DNA of 64,000 nt from Neobacillus endophyticus (GCF_013248975.1 NZ_JABRWH010000001.1:1240001-1304000); one strand, 5' to 3'; shown: positions 43,469 to 52,884, numbered from the stretch's first letter. A program made the numbers and translations. The notes: a model not told the origin generated them from the sequence alone.

Positions 43469-43509
43469 TTTTGATCATCTTCCCTTATTACAATGGTCAT
43501 ACCAAAAGT

Positions 43510-44139
43510 TTAGATTTTGCCCTCTGTTATCCTATTAGCGATTAACTTTACTACCGTTTCTAAATACTCCTTTTGATGAGGGACAAATTGCTCTAAACCG
43601 ACTGGCTTTTTAAAAGGCATTTTCTCCCCAAGCTCATCCAATTCAAATCCTTCCACGATTATTTCCTCTGTTTCTCTTAAACACAAATGATGGAAATCTT
43701 TGAACTTTGTCTTGACCACTCCGGAAACCTCTTCTCTATCTATCAGGAACTCCTCTGTACTTTTCATAAAATATAAATATACATGCCCGAATTCTTTATC
43801 TATGAAACGGTCCGTAATGATGCGATCTTCCATTACTCCCAAAGGGGCTAAATCCTCTATGCTAACTTCTACTCCTAATTCCTCTTTTACTTCTCTAATA
43901 CCATCAGAAACACATTCATTAGCCATGATATGTCCAGCAGCGGTTATATCTAAAAGATTAGGAAAATCCTTTTTCTGATTGCTTCGTATTTGAAAATAAA
44001 TATAATAAATTCCGTCTATTTTATTTACAAACCAACAATGGAACGTTTCGTGCCAATATCCCCTCTTATGTACCTCACTTCTTTCCGCTATTCCTATTTC
44101 TTTTCTATTTTCATCAAAGATTTTGAGCTTCTCACTCAT
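43510..44139 (-). CDS. Nudix hydrolase of the isopentenyl-diphosphate-isomerase-like (YfcD) type
   Basis: About 209 residues. S-E-K-L-K-I-F-D-E-N-R-x-E-I-G-I-A-E-R-x-E-V-H-x-x-G-Y-W-H-E-T-F-H-C-W is the IDI-like N-terminus. The Nudix helix reads C-V-S-D-G-I-R-E-V-K-E-E-L-G-V. True type I isomerases have a Cys and Glu catalytic pair that is not clearly kept, so a hydrolase is more likely. Start chosen at 44139; ATG at 44148 is the alternative. Confidence 0.82.
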   Translation of the reverse strand: MSEKLKIFDENRKEIGIAERSEVHKRGYWHETFHCWFVNKIDGIYYIYFQIRSNQKKDFPNLLDITAAGHIMANECVSDGIREVKEELGVEVSIEDLAPLGVMEDRIITDRFIDKEFGHVYLYFMKSTEEFLIDREEVSGVVKTKFKDFHHLCLRETEEIIVEGFELDELGEKMPFKKPVGLEQFVPHQKEYLETVVKLIANRITEGKI

Positions 44140-44195
44140 TATTCTCATCTTCTTTCGTCGAAAAATAGTAACCACTACTTCAAGAAACTGAATTC

Positions 44196-44223
44196 AAAAA
44201 AGGGCTGCCGTAATTAGCAGCTC
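44196..44223 (-). terminator. Intrinsic terminator in front of the IDI-like Nudix gene
   Basis: On the minus strand GAGCTGC / GCAGCCC with an ATTACG-type loop and T6 lies about 60 nt upstream of the start codon. It would block read-through into the gene, or act as an attenuator if the promoter is further upstream. Confidence 0.55.
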
Positions 44224-44404
44224 ATTCCCAAGATTCAACGTCCATTATACACCATAATATCCATAATTAACTAAATCACCTTTTACTTTACATCTTTTAC
44301 ATTCTGCAATTGTAAAAAGATTAGAAAATTGTTTTTATCTTAAAATCATCATAATAAGTCGCTTGCAAAGAACATACACCAAAGTCATATAAAATGATGA
44401 CGAA

Positions 44405-44435
44405 AGTAACCCGTCAACTGTTGACATTGGTTACT
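44405..44435. promoter_or_regulatory. Double inverted repeat, candidate operator between Nudix and CPBP genes
   Basis: AGTAACC (44405-44411) pairs with GGTTACT (44429-44435). Inside, GTCAAC (44413-44418) pairs with GTTGAC (44420-44425). Confidence 0.5.
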
Positions 44436-44599
44436 AAATTATTCCTCTCTATGGTCCTATAATACATTTATAGCCTTGCTTAAGAGATGGAATCAAGAGC
44501 CATCGTAACACCTTACGATCCGGGACCATTCATTAGAAAGTTTCAGTTGGATGTTAGTTTTCAGTAAGACTCTATAATTAATAAATGAAGGGGCTGATT

Positions 44600-45505
44600 A
44601 TGTTGAACTCTTTTATTGAAACACAAGCAACACCATCGTCTGGTCTGAAGAAATTATTAGAAAGCAAACCTTTGATCTCATTCTTTGTCATGGCATTCGC
44701 ATTCTCATGGATAACCTTAATTCCTTATATATTATCGCAATGGAATATTTTACCCAACACTAAGTTTTTCGTCATTTTCTTTGTTCTTAATCCGTTTGTT
44801 GGTCCGGCATTTGCCGCTTATCTCATGAATCAAGTCATTGGCGGTAAAGCAGCTTGGATAAATCAGAGGAATAGCTTAAAGCAAACCCGAGTCGATTGGA
44901 AATGGTATATTTTTATTCTAATTGGAATTCCTGCTGCAATTTTTTTAGGAATGATTTTCTTAATTGGCTATATGCCTAGATTCCACGACATTTCTTCTTA
45001 CTTTTTGGGATATCCTATAAAATTTATTGTTATTTACTTTTTTGGCGGACCATTGGCCGAGGAAATAGGGTGGCGCGGCTTCGCCTTACCAAGAATGCAG
45101 GCAAGATATGGGGGATTGAAAGCATCTTTACTCATCGGGGTTTTATGGGCGCTATGGCATTTGCCGCATTTCCTCACATCAGCTCAAAGGGGTGGGCCGG
45201 GTGCAGATTTATCAATTTTTTATATTAATTTACCGATATTTATAGTGATGTGTATCGCCATTTCGATCATTATGACTTGGGTATTCAATCATACTCAAGG
45301 CAGCTTATTTATGGCTATTTTGCTACATACCAGTATTAATACATTTGGAACACTACAATCCTATCTTTCAACACCTCTTTTGACCAGAACAGATTTGCTC
45401 TTCCTTCCAGGATTTGTTTTTATAGCATTCCTCATTCTGGTATGGACACGCGGGAGTCTTGGTTATTCACAAAATAATCTACAAACGAAAACAGTTAAAA
45501 AATAA
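44600..45505 (+). CDS. CPBP-family intramembrane glutamic protease, copy 1
   Basis: About 301 residues with eight membrane helices. The three CPBP motifs are present: E-E-I-G-W-R-G-F (E-E-x-x-x-R), H-L-P-H-F and H-T-S-I-N. Bacterial members (related to Rce1) cleave inside membranes and include bacteriocin-immunity proteins. The start at 44600 is preferred because GGGG sits 8 nt upstream. A second CPBP gene follows 45 nt later. Confidence 0.9.
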   Translation: MLNSFIETQATPSSGLKKLLESKPLISFFVMAFAFSWITLIPYILSQWNILPNTKFFVIFFVLNPFVGPAFAAYLMNQVIGGKAAWINQRNSLKQTRVDWKWYIFILIGIPAAIFLGMIFLIGYMPRFHDISSYFLGYPIKFIVIYFFGGPLAEEIGWRGFALPRMQARYGGLKASLLIGVLWALWHLPHFLTSAQRGGPGADLSIFYINLPIFIVMCIAISIIMTWVFNHTQGSLFMAILLHTSINTFGTLQSYLSTPLLTRTDLLFLPGFVFIAFLILVWTRGSLGYSQNNLQTKTVKK

Positions 45506-45550
45506 AGATGATATACAGATTAAAGTTCTGAAGCAGGGGGCTTTTCCTTA

Positions 45551-46294
45551 ATGACAAAAAACAAAACTATCGTTTTAAAAATCATAGGATTGGAATTTTT
45601 ATTAATGTTTTTTTATGTGGCGAATGGTGCCACTGTATCTATTACAAAACCTTCTAACCCAGTATTACAGTTTATTGGACTTGTTCCGCTTGCATTTGGT
45701 ATTTTTATATACCTTCTTACGAGGAATAATTGGAGGTATTATTTTTTCGATCATAAGATAGCATTCACGAAAAATAGTGTTTTATTGCTTTTCCCATTGT
45801 TGATTGTTTTAATGGTTATAATAACTGGAAACAAAGGATTAAATACTTCATCAATATCTAATTTATTATTAATGTTTATTATGCAATTTTTTACGGTTGG
45901 ATTTATTGAAGAAACTTTCTTTCGTGGATTTATGCTTAGAATATTACTTCCAAAAGGCGTAAAAAAGGCTGTTATACTATCAAGTTTTCTATTTGGTATA
46001 ACTCATTTATTACAGCTGATCGGAGGACAATCCATCGAGGCAACTATTTTACAAATCATCTACGCATTTTTAGTGGGCCTTGCCCTTTCCATGCTTATTT
46101 TAAATAACCAATCCATTATTATAGCGATCATTTTTCATTCATTAAATGACTTTCTTAATTTTATGGGGCATATTCAAGGACCCGTTACTTATGATTACAT
46201 TATTGTTGCGATTTTATTTTTCTATTCCCTATTCTTATGGCGCCGGACAATTATAAAAGAAAACTTAAGACAAAATATAGATTTAACAGTCTAA
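45551..46294 (+). CDS. CPBP-family intramembrane glutamic protease, copy 2
   Basis: 247 residues with about seven membrane helices; motifs E-E-T-F-F-R-G-F, F-G-I-T-H-L-L and F-H-S-L-N-D. It shares only the motifs with copy 1, so the pair is not a recent duplication. Tandem position suggests co-transcription. No bacteriocin precursor is visible nearby. Confidence 0.9.
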   Translation: MTKNKTIVLKIIGLEFLLMFFYVANGATVSITKPSNPVLQFIGLVPLAFGIFIYLLTRNNWRYYFFDHKIAFTKNSVLLLFPLLIVLMVIITGNKGLNTSSISNLLLMFIMQFFTVGFIEETFFRGFMLRILLPKGVKKAVILSSFLFGITHLLQLIGGQSIEATILQIIYAFLVGLALSMLILNNQSIIIAIIFHSLNDFLNFMGHIQGPVTYDYIIVAILFFYSLFLWRRTIIKENLRQNIDLTV

Positions 46295-46390
46295 TGGTTA
46301 TTTAACAAAAACAAGTACCTGCCGAAGCAGCCCCTTGTGTAACTCTATTTTTATATACCTTTCCTGCAAAAAGCATGTTTCTTTTAAAAA

Positions 46391-46430
46391 TGAAAGCCGG
46401 AACCTCTTGGAAAGCAGGCACCCGGCTTTT
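46391..46430 (+). terminator. Terminator after the CPBP pair
   Basis: AAAGCCGG / CCGGCTTTTT arms around a 22-nt loop. Confidence 0.75.
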
Positions 46431-46591
46431 TAAAATTGACAAAATGAATTTTCATTGAAGCCCCGTAGCTGCTGGCATCACGGGCGGACAAGGCATCCCT
46501 TTGCCTAAAACCTTTTCAAATGGAATGCACAAATTGGTTAACATATTCAATCGTTAGAGAATGAATGTTAAGCTCGCAGCGCATGACTCAA

Positions 46592-47767
46592 CTATATTAC
46601 TGTGGTCAGCATTGTTGATTTAAGTTCTAAATACTTATTCATTAAACATTCCGGATCATTGATCTGGTCAAAATCACCTGATGCCATGATCACATTGTAA
46701 AGTTGATCAATCAAATAAGGGTCGACTTTGATATCTTGCTTTTCTAAGCCGTCTCGCAGTATGCTCCTTCCAGAATGCGGTCCAATAATCATCCTGCGCT
46801 CTCTTCCAAATTTGTGAGGCTCTACAAATTCATAGGTAAGAGGATTTCTAATCATCCCTTGTTGATGGATACCCGCTTCAGTAGAAAATACATAATCACC
46901 AATGATAGATTTATAGCGCGTCATCGGAAGGTTTATTTTATTTATTAACAATTGGCAGGCCTCATATATTTTAAGATTATCAATATCTGTATAACAATTA
47001 TAGAGATCCTTTTTATAAAGCATAACAGCAACCAATTCTTCTAACGCAGTATTTCCTGCACGTTCTCCTATTCCGCAAAGAGTTGTTTGTACCTCATCCG
47101 CTCCATAAGCAATGCCTGCTAATGAGTTAGCTAACGCCAGGCCAAGATCATCATGGCAATGGACGGAAAGTTTTATATTGGATCCAATCCATCCACGAAC
47201 ATTTTTCACTAAATTTCCAAATTCTTCAGGAATGGAACATCCTACTGTATCTGCAAGTACGACTGTTGTAGCACCCGCTTCCACACTATGATGAATTAAC
47301 CTCTTCAAATAGTCATAACTTCCACGAGTGGCGTCCTCGATAATGACGGATATATCCTGGATCCCGTGGGAGCGTAAATAACGGACAGAAGAAACAGCTT
47401 CCTGGATGGCTGATTCCGCTGTTATTTGCCGTTTATGCTCAAGGTGGATTTCTGATCCCACTACCAAAATTTGAACTTGGAAATTACTAGCTCCATTTAA
47501 TGCCTTAATCGAAACATCAAGGTCAGTTACATTAGCACGTGAAAATGTACATATTTTTGCATTTCGCGATAACTTCCCTAATTCTTTTGTTACATTGAAA
47601 TCGTATTCTGTTGCTGAGGGGAATCCCGTTTCTATCACATTCACACCAATAGAATCCAACGCCGAGAAAATCTCTAGTTTTTGATCATAGGTCATGGAAT
47701 TACCTGGAGCTTGCTCTCCGTCACGGAGTGTTGTATCAAAAATGCTAATCTGTTTTAGGGGCTTCAT
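46592..47767 (-). CDS. LeuA-like acyltransferase (isopropylmalate/homocitrate synthase family) without regulatory domain
   Basis: 391 residues. The DRE-TIM barrel is complete: [10 protein letters not shown] near the start, S-V-H-C-H-D-D-L-G-L-A and G-I-G-E-R-A-G-N-T-A-L-E-E. The linker domain follows, but the C-terminal leucine-binding domain of true LeuA is absent, as in homocitrate, citramalate and specialised-metabolite synthases. It condenses acetyl-CoA with some 2-oxo acid. A full-length leuA exists at 23751, so this is not the housekeeping enzyme. Last gene of the operon 49712-46592. Confidence 0.88.
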   Translation of the reverse strand: MKPLKQISIFDTTLRDGEQAPGNSMTYDQKLEIFSALDSIGVNVIETGFPSATEYDFNVTKELGKLSRNAKICTFSRANVTDLDVSIKALNGASNFQVQILVVGSEIHLEHKRQITAESAIQEAVSSVRYLRSHGIQDISVIIEDATRGSYDYLKRLIHHSVEAGATTVVLADTVGCSIPEEFGNLVKNVRGWIGSNIKLSVHCHDDLGLALANSLAGIAYGADEVQTTLCGIGERAGNTALEELVAVMLYKKDLYNCYTDIDNLKIYEACQLLINKINLPMTRYKSIIGDYVFSTEAGIHQQGMIRNPLTYEFVEPHKFGRERRMIIGPHSGRSILRDGLEKQDIKVDPYLIDQLYNVIMASGDFDQINDPECLMNKYLELKSTMLTTVI

Positions 47768-47816
47768 CTATTAACCTCATTTCTCTTTTTTTGATATGGT
47801 TACCACCATGAAAAAT

Positions 47817-48986
47817 CTAACTTTGGTTGATTAAAGATTCCTTCTTTTTCGAGCTAAAGCTAGGTTTTGTGATACTTAAAGTAAGAATGATGAAAAAAAC
47901 AGATAAGTAAACCATGACCGATTGGAATCCTACTTTTTCTATTCCATATCCGCCTAAAACTAACAAGATCGCATTCCAAAATCCATATTTTCGCTCCATA
48001 GCAGATAATAAAGCAGTGCGCTGATTTGGCTTCATATCCGTATAATTGAGATTGCTGACAGTCAGAGGACGGATTCCCCCCGATGCCAATCCCATTAATG
48101 AAATAGCGATTAAACCTAGGTACATATGGTTCGCCATACTAAAAATAAACATGGACAAAGTGGAAAGGACGATACTTATGATGGTCAGTTTAATCGGACT
48201 AACTTTTTTACTTAATCGCACCGTATACCGCGCCGAGAGAAACCCAGTAATACTAAATAAACTCAGAACGGCACCAAAATAGAAAATATTCACATGAATA
48301 GAATAAAAAAAGTACGGTAAAAATCCAACAAATGGAGCAAGGGTAAAAGCTCTAGAGATCGAATAATAGTTCATCCAGTACTTTTGACTGCTTGTGTATT
48401 CTAATGAAACTTTATTGGCCACAGGGTCATTTGGCTGTTCTTGCCTTTCTTCCCGAACCAGTAAAATAACGAAAATGGAAAGGACATTAAATGCTATAGA
48501 AGCATAAAAAGCATATTCTGCTTTAAAACCATATAGAATACTGCCAATAATCCCTGCAAAGAGCACAGATAAAAACATTCCACTTGCTGATGAAGATTCA
48601 ATTTTCTTATACGATTCAATATCTAAATGGCTGCATATCGACCGCAGTAAACTAGAATCAGGTCCTGCAGCAATACTATAGCCAATACCCGATAAGCATT
48701 GTGCCAGTAAGATCATCCCAAAATGAGAATTAGATATAATTAAAATTAATCCGAGGGCTTTGAATAATTCCCCAATAGCAACAACCCATTTTTGTGACAG
48801 TGATCGAAGCAAGTAAACATTCCACTTCGAAGAAATAATAATCATGACTCCGTATACAGCAAGAAGTATTTCTATTTCCAAAATCTTAAAATGTTTCGTG
48901 AATAAGAAAAGGAATAACATGGGTAAATGAAAGTACAAACGCGAGAAAATACGATATAGATAAAAATATCTAATACTATTTGTCAT
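47817..48986 (-). CDS. MFS transporter within the LeuA-like cluster
   Basis: 389 residues with about 11-12 membrane helices; G-D-S/P-D-S-S-L-L-R near helix 4 and S-L-M-G-L-A-S-G-G-I-R-P-L in the second half. It is similar in layout to exporters of small metabolites. It lies 12 nt after the Sua5-type gene and 49 nt before the LeuA-like gene, so the three are co-transcribed. Probably exports the pathway product (inference). Confidence 0.85.
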   Translation of the reverse strand: MTNSIRYFYLYRIFSRLYFHLPMLFLFLFTKHFKILEIEILLAVYGVMIIISSKWNVYLLRSLSQKWVVAIGELFKALGLILIISNSHFGMILLAQCLSGIGYSIAAGPDSSLLRSICSHLDIESYKKIESSSASGMFLSVLFAGIIGSILYGFKAEYAFYASIAFNVLSIFVILLVREERQEQPNDPVANKVSLEYTSSQKYWMNYYSISRAFTLAPFVGFLPYFFYSIHVNIFYFGAVLSLFSITGFLSARYTVRLSKKVSPIKLTIISIVLSTLSMFIFSMANHMYLGLIAISLMGLASGGIRPLTVSNLNYTDMKPNQRTALLSAMERKYGFWNAILLVLGGYGIEKVGFQSVMVYLSVFFIILTLSITKPSFSSKKKESLINQS

Positions 48987-48998
48987 CGTGGGATTCTC

Positions 48999-49706
48999 CT
49001 AGTTCATACGTTCAAGTAATTTCTGTTTATATTCATCTGTGTCCTCAATCAAGTTAGGGAACACTTCTTTCATATTTTCAACTGGAATGACTCCTCGACG
49101 AACAAGCATCGGTGGATTGAACGTTAAATCAATAATAGTAGTACTCATATTTTCACCGTTTTTCTTCAACTGATTTGGCATAAATTCTGGTTCAATCACC
49201 AAGTCTACTAACTCTCCTAAATCATTCACAGCCTTTTCAAAATCTACATGCAAATCTCCTTGACCTGAAATATTGGCAGAGGTACAAGCAACTGGAGATC
49301 CTAATTCAATCAAAATATCTTGTAAAATGGAATTCCCTTGTACCATGACGCCAATTGTATCAGCTCCACATGTTAATTCACTTGGGAATGGGTAGTTTTT
49401 ATTAAAAATTAAGGTTAATTCCGCAGGCCAAACCTTATTTAATAATTTTTGATCACAGTTTTCCGGATATTCAATATATTCTTTAATCCAATTAGGCGTT
49501 GCAAGGGCAAGTGTCAACGGCCCAAACTTATTGCGTTTTTTAATATTAAATACTTTGTTAATGGCATCTTTGTTCGTCGGTGAGCAAATTACGTTGTAAT
49601 TTGTCCGAGTAGGTGTAATCACTACTCCACCATTTCTAATGATTTCAGCGGCCTCTTGAATCGTTTCAAATGTAGGCTTTTTAATGTTACTTTTTTGTAA
49701 TAGCAT
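48999..49706 (-). CDS. Sua5/YrdC/TsaC-domain protein (threonylcarbamoyl-AMP synthase family)
   Basis: About 235 residues with a YrdC domain: G-G-V-V-I-T-P-T-R-T-N-Y, then I-K-K-R-N-K-F-G-P-L (the K-x-R motif) and C-T-S-A-N-I-S-G (S-x-N motif). Housekeeping TsaC makes threonylcarbamoyl-AMP for tRNA t6A. A copy inside a biosynthetic-type operon suggests a carbamoyl-adenylate chemistry on a different acceptor. ATG at 49706 is used; GTG at 49712 is also possible after GGGAG. Confidence 0.87.
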   Translation of the reverse strand: MLLQKSNIKKPTFETIQEAAEIIRNGGVVITPTRTNYNVICSPTNKDAINKVFNIKKRNKFGPLTLALATPNWIKEYIEYPENCDQKLLNKVWPAELTLIFNKNYPFPSELTCGADTIGVMVQGNSILQDILIELGSPVACTSANISGQGDLHVDFEKAVNDLGELVDLVIEPEFMPNQLKKNGENMSTTIIDLTFNPPMLVRRGVIPVENMKEVFPNLIEDTDEYKQKLLERMN

Positions 49707-49734
49707 AATCACTTCTCTCCCTTTGTTTTATTTT

Positions 49735-49797
49735 AAATAACACTTAAGATGTTATTTACCAAAAAGAATGTTATATTATCAACATTAAACATGTCAA
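49735..49797 (-). promoter_or_regulatory. Promoter with two operator-like palindromes for the LeuA-like operon
   Basis: On the minus strand TTGACA (49797-49792) and TATAAC (49775-49770) are 16 bp apart. AATGTT...AACATT (49766-49785) sits between them. A perfect repeat with arms AAATAACA / TGTTATTT (49735-49757) covers the transcription start region. The adjacent PaaX-type protein is the obvious candidate ligand. Further TGTTA-type direct repeats lie at 49822-49840. Confidence 0.6.
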
Positions 49798-49878
49798 CGA
49801 TTTTTTTCCACGTTATACTATTAATGTTAATTTAGTGTTACAAAGGTATAAATTTCCTTTAAATTTTCATTTTTTTAA

Positions 49879-49918
49879 ACCACAAAAAACCGCCACAATT
49901 CGAGTGGCGGTCTTTTGC
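49879..49918 (-). terminator. Terminator of the PaaX gene
   Basis: ACCGCCAC / GTGGCGGT stem, followed on the minus strand by T6, separates the PaaX gene from the downstream operon. Confidence 0.85.
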
Positions 49919-49955
49919 AGTTTTATTCTTTTCTAATACAAATTTATCCAAAAAT

Positions 49956-50744
49956 TTAAGTAGTGACGAAACGATAGTATTTGGAATCCCTCGGGATACT
50001 CCTACCTAAAAAGAGAAAATAATCATATATCTCCTGAAATATTTGATGCCCCTTCCAATCACTTGGCAGCAGTTGTTGAGGTAACATAGGATCCATTAAC
50101 ATGATTTCAGACAGCTTTTCACCTAATAATATATGGTTAATAAAAAGCTCATCATCACTCACTTGGCTAATAGGCTCAATTTGAACTTTAAATTCATTTT
50201 GGAACCAATCCCAATATTTTCCATACTCGTTTTTTATGTTTTCTAACGGCCATATTTTAAACGTATCTGCAGGATTTAAAGGAGCAGATACAATTTTCCC
50301 ATGGAAATACGTTGAATTACTTCTCATTTCATTTAGCTCTAAAAAGTCTACGATCTGCTTTTTATGGTCCCATGGTGAAATGTACACGCTGTTATATAGG
50401 AGACCAAATCCTAATTCGAGTAAATGAGTGCGAAGCAGATCACGCTTCTTCCTTTCATCCACTGGGAACTCAAACATAACGACATCCCATGCACCGTCCC
50501 AGTCTTTATTATAATAAAGCGGTTTTTTATTAATTGTCTTAATGAGAGAGCTGCCTTCTTCAGTAATGTGGTAGATCGATCTTTCAGGAGAGATCACTAA
50601 CTTATTCTTTTTTAGGTTAAATAATACATTGCGGATATATTGTTTAGAATATCCGCGCATTTCATAAATCTGGACAAACTCTTGAGACGTCACTTCTTTT
50701 GCTCTAGACAAAAGAAATAATATTTGTTTTTCAATTGATAACAC
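49956..50744 (-). CDS. PaaX-family transcriptional regulator
   Basis: 262 residues from a GTG start with AAGGGG upstream. An N-terminal winged helix (V-T-S-Q-E-F-V-Q-I-Y-E-M-R-G-Y-S-K-Q-Y-I-R-N-V-L-F-N-L) is followed by the PaaX central and C-terminal domains (W-D-G-A-W-D-V-V-M-F-E-F-P-V-D-E-R-K-K-R-D, L-G-F-G-L-L-Y-N-S-V-Y-I-S-P). PaaX repressors respond to acyl-CoA ligands in the known case. A CoA-ester ligand would fit control of a neighbouring acyl-CoA-using LeuA-like enzyme. Confidence 0.87.
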   Translation of the reverse strand: MLSIEKQILFLLSRAKEVTSQEFVQIYEMRGYSKQYIRNVLFNLKKNKLVISPERSIYHITEEGSSLIKTINKKPLYYNKDWDGAWDVVMFEFPVDERKKRDLLRTHLLELGFGLLYNSVYISPWDHKKQIVDFLELNEMRSNSTYFHGKIVSAPLNPADTFKIWPLENIKNEYGKYWDWFQNEFKVQIEPISQVSDDELFINHILLGEKLSEIMLMDPMLPQQLLPSDWKGHQIFQEIYDYFLFLGRSIPRDSKYYRFVTT

Positions 50745-50859
50745 AACTACCCCTTCTTTTTTATAATTTTATAATAGACACACGACAAATATTAGATTAT
50801 AATACTCATTGTGTTAGATTACATATTTTAAATTATATTTTAAAAGTGAGGGATTCACA

Positions 50860-51408
50860 ATGAAGAAAGCTTATGTTTATCTTATTGAGGGTTTTGAAGA
50901 GATCGAAGCAACTACGATTATTGATGTTTTACGTAGAGCTGAAGTAAATGTGGAATCTGTTTCATTGGGTGAAACGAAACAAGTAAGAGGAGATCACGGT
51001 ATTGTTATTGAAACAGACCGAATTTTTTCCGAAGTAGATGTTCGTGATGTGGATATGCTGATTTTACCTGGAGGAGATCTGGCAAGCTCCAATTTATTAC
51101 AACACACAGACCTTCATCATCATTTAAAAGAAGCAGAAAGCAACGGCAAATACATTGCCGCAATTTGCGGGGCAACCATGACATTAGGTAAGGCAGGTCT
51201 AACAAATGGTAAGAACGCTACATGCTATCCTGGCATTGAGGCAGAAATTACTGGAGCAACCATCTTACCAGAAAATGTAGTAGTCGATGGGAATATCATT
51301 ACGTCAAGAGGTCCTGCTACTTCCCTTCCGTTCGCACTTGAACTATCAAAAATCTTAACTGAGGAAGAAACTACTCTTCAAGTTTCAAAAGCATTACTTG
51401 TTGTCTAA
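50860..51408 (+). CDS. DJ-1/PfpI-family protein (ThiJ-like)
   Basis: 182 residues. The nucleophile elbow A-A-I-C-G-A (C103) and the conserved glutamate in E-G-F-E-E-I-E-A mark the DJ-1 subfamily, which shows glyoxalase III or deglycase-like activity. Divergent from the PaaX gene over 115 bp. It could detoxify a reactive aldehyde from the neighbouring pathway or be unrelated. Terminator at 51456-51499. Confidence 0.9.
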   Translation: MKKAYVYLIEGFEEIEATTIIDVLRRAEVNVESVSLGETKQVRGDHGIVIETDRIFSEVDVRDVDMLILPGGDLASSNLLQHTDLHHHLKEAESNGKYIAAICGATMTLGKAGLTNGKNATCYPGIEAEITGATILPENVVVDGNIITSRGPATSLPFALELSKILTEEETTLQVSKALLVV

Positions 51409-51455
51409 GCTACAATAAATATTTCAAACACTCTAAAATATGTTGTTGTCACTAA

Positions 51456-51499
51456 AATAGCCGGTAAACCTTATTTCGATCAGGATTACCGGCTTTTCA
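51456..51499 (+). terminator. Terminator of the DJ-1 gene
   Basis: AGCCGGTAA / TTACCGGCT arms followed by TTTC. Confidence 0.8.
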
Positions 51500-51606
51500 C
51501 TTTTACAGGTTAGAAAGATATTTGTAATCCCTAATAACCTGTTGGACGTTGTGGTTGTCCGTCCTCGAATGTCTTAAGGATGGAGATTCACATCTTCACT
51601 GCGAAA

Positions 51607-51756
51607 CTACGTACTTCTACTACTTTGTTTGCTTACTTGATTAAGTTTTTTATTCAAGTTAACCAACATTGTAATTATAAATATACTGAACACGCTAGAC
51701 AGTAAAGAGCCTCCAGCAATGAACATAAAATTGGAGGTTGTTTGTTTTTTAAACAT
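51607..51756 (-). CDS. Small membrane protein, 49 aa
   Basis: Intact frame from ATG (51756) with AGGAAGAG upstream. M-F-K-K-Q-T-T-S-N-F precedes one hydrophobic helix (F-I-A-G-G-S-L-L-S-S-V-F-S-I-F-I-I-T-M-L) and a basic, Ser-rich tail. Family unknown. Confidence 0.6.
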   Translation of the reverse strand: MFKKQTTSNFMFIAGGSLLSSVFSIFIITMLVNLNKKLNQVSKQSSRST

Positions 51757-51936
51757 GGAACTCTTCCTTTCATTTGCTGTTATCACAAATAGGTGCAGAT
51801 CATTTTAGTTTGTGCATATAGAATAAAAATTAACCTGAAAGATAAATCTTCTCATTTTGAATTTGAAAATAACAGCAAAGACACGAAGTTTTCCCCTCCA
51901 TAAAGCGTTAGAAAAATTGATCTTAAAGTTTAGACA

Positions 51937-52788
51937 TTATACATTTAGGTATATCCGATTTCCAGACGGATCTGTGCTAGCAAAAGAGCCATTTTCTTCT
52001 GTGACGATTGCACCTATATTCTTCAAGTTCGTCACGATATTCATTCTTGCTTCTTCGCTCGGAAGAATTAATGTAAAGGATTGGAGACCAACACTATTTT
52101 CTGAAGGTTTAGGTGCTCCAATACCATTCCAAGTATTTAAACCGATATGGTGATGATATTTTCCAGATGAAATAAAGAGTGCTTGCGTTCCATATCGACT
52201 AACCACTTCAAATCCAAGTCCCTTAATATAGAATTCCTCAGTCCTTTTTAATTCGGATACATGCAAATGAATATGTCCCATTAAAGTACCGGCAGGAAGT
52301 CCCTCCCAAGATTCACCTTGGCCATCTGCTAGGACACTCTCTACATTTAAGGGTTCGGTAGACATGACTACTTCATTGTTTTGCCAATCCCATTGGGATG
52401 AATCGCGATCTACATAGATTTCAATCCCATTTCCATCTGGGTCAGCTAAATAAATGGCCTCACTAACCAGGTGGTCTGATGCACCTTGTAATGGGTAACC
52501 AATTTGAATAAAGTGTTTTAGAATTTTGCCTAAATCCGCACGAGTAGGCAACAAAAGAGCAAAATGATATAGGCCTGTTGTGCGTCTTTGTTTTGGTATT
52601 ACATTTTCAGGTTGTTCCATTGATACTAATGTTGTTTTTCCATCTACTGTTAAATGGGCTATTCTTTCGCTTTCTTCAAGGATCTTAAAGCCGATTACAT
52701 CTTGATAAAATGCTAAGGAACGTTTTAAATTTTGCACTTTTAGCTCTACATTCCCTACAAAGGAAATAGGTTTACGGTGAAAATTCAT
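51937..52788 (-). CDS. catE: Catechol 2,3-dioxygenase-like VOC dioxygenase (CatE-like)
   Basis: 283 residues made of two VOC domains. The second carries the metal ligands (H in G-H-I-H-L-H-V-S-E-L, H in H-H-H-I-G-L-N-T-W and a C-terminal glutamate position), and Y-H-F-A-L-L-L-P is in the first. It matches CatE (YfiE) of B. subtilis, which cleaves catechol with Fe(II) and is quinone-inducible. It lies downstream of the FMN quinone reductase in a redox-detoxification neighbourhood. Confidence 0.85.
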   Translation of the reverse strand: MNFHRKPISFVGNVELKVQNLKRSLAFYQDVIGFKILEESERIAHLTVDGKTTLVSMEQPENVIPKQRRTTGLYHFALLLPTRADLGKILKHFIQIGYPLQGASDHLVSEAIYLADPDGNGIEIYVDRDSSQWDWQNNEVVMSTEPLNVESVLADGQGESWEGLPAGTLMGHIHLHVSELKRTEEFYIKGLGFEVVSRYGTQALFISSGKYHHHIGLNTWNGIGAPKPSENSVGLQSFTLILPSEEARMNIVTNLKNIGAIVTEENGSFASTDPSGNRIYLNV

Positions 52789-52853
52789 TTTCAGTTTCCT
52801 CCTGATATTTAATTAAATTTAAGAAAAAAGCCACTTTTAATCAAAAAATTAAT

Positions 52854-52884
52854 GCAAGGCTGTAATTGAAGCAGCCTTGCATCA
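52854..52884 (-). terminator. Terminator of the FMN quinone reductase gene
   Basis: GCAAGGCTG / CAGCCTTGC stem followed on the minus strand by an AT-rich tail with T6. Confidence 0.75.
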
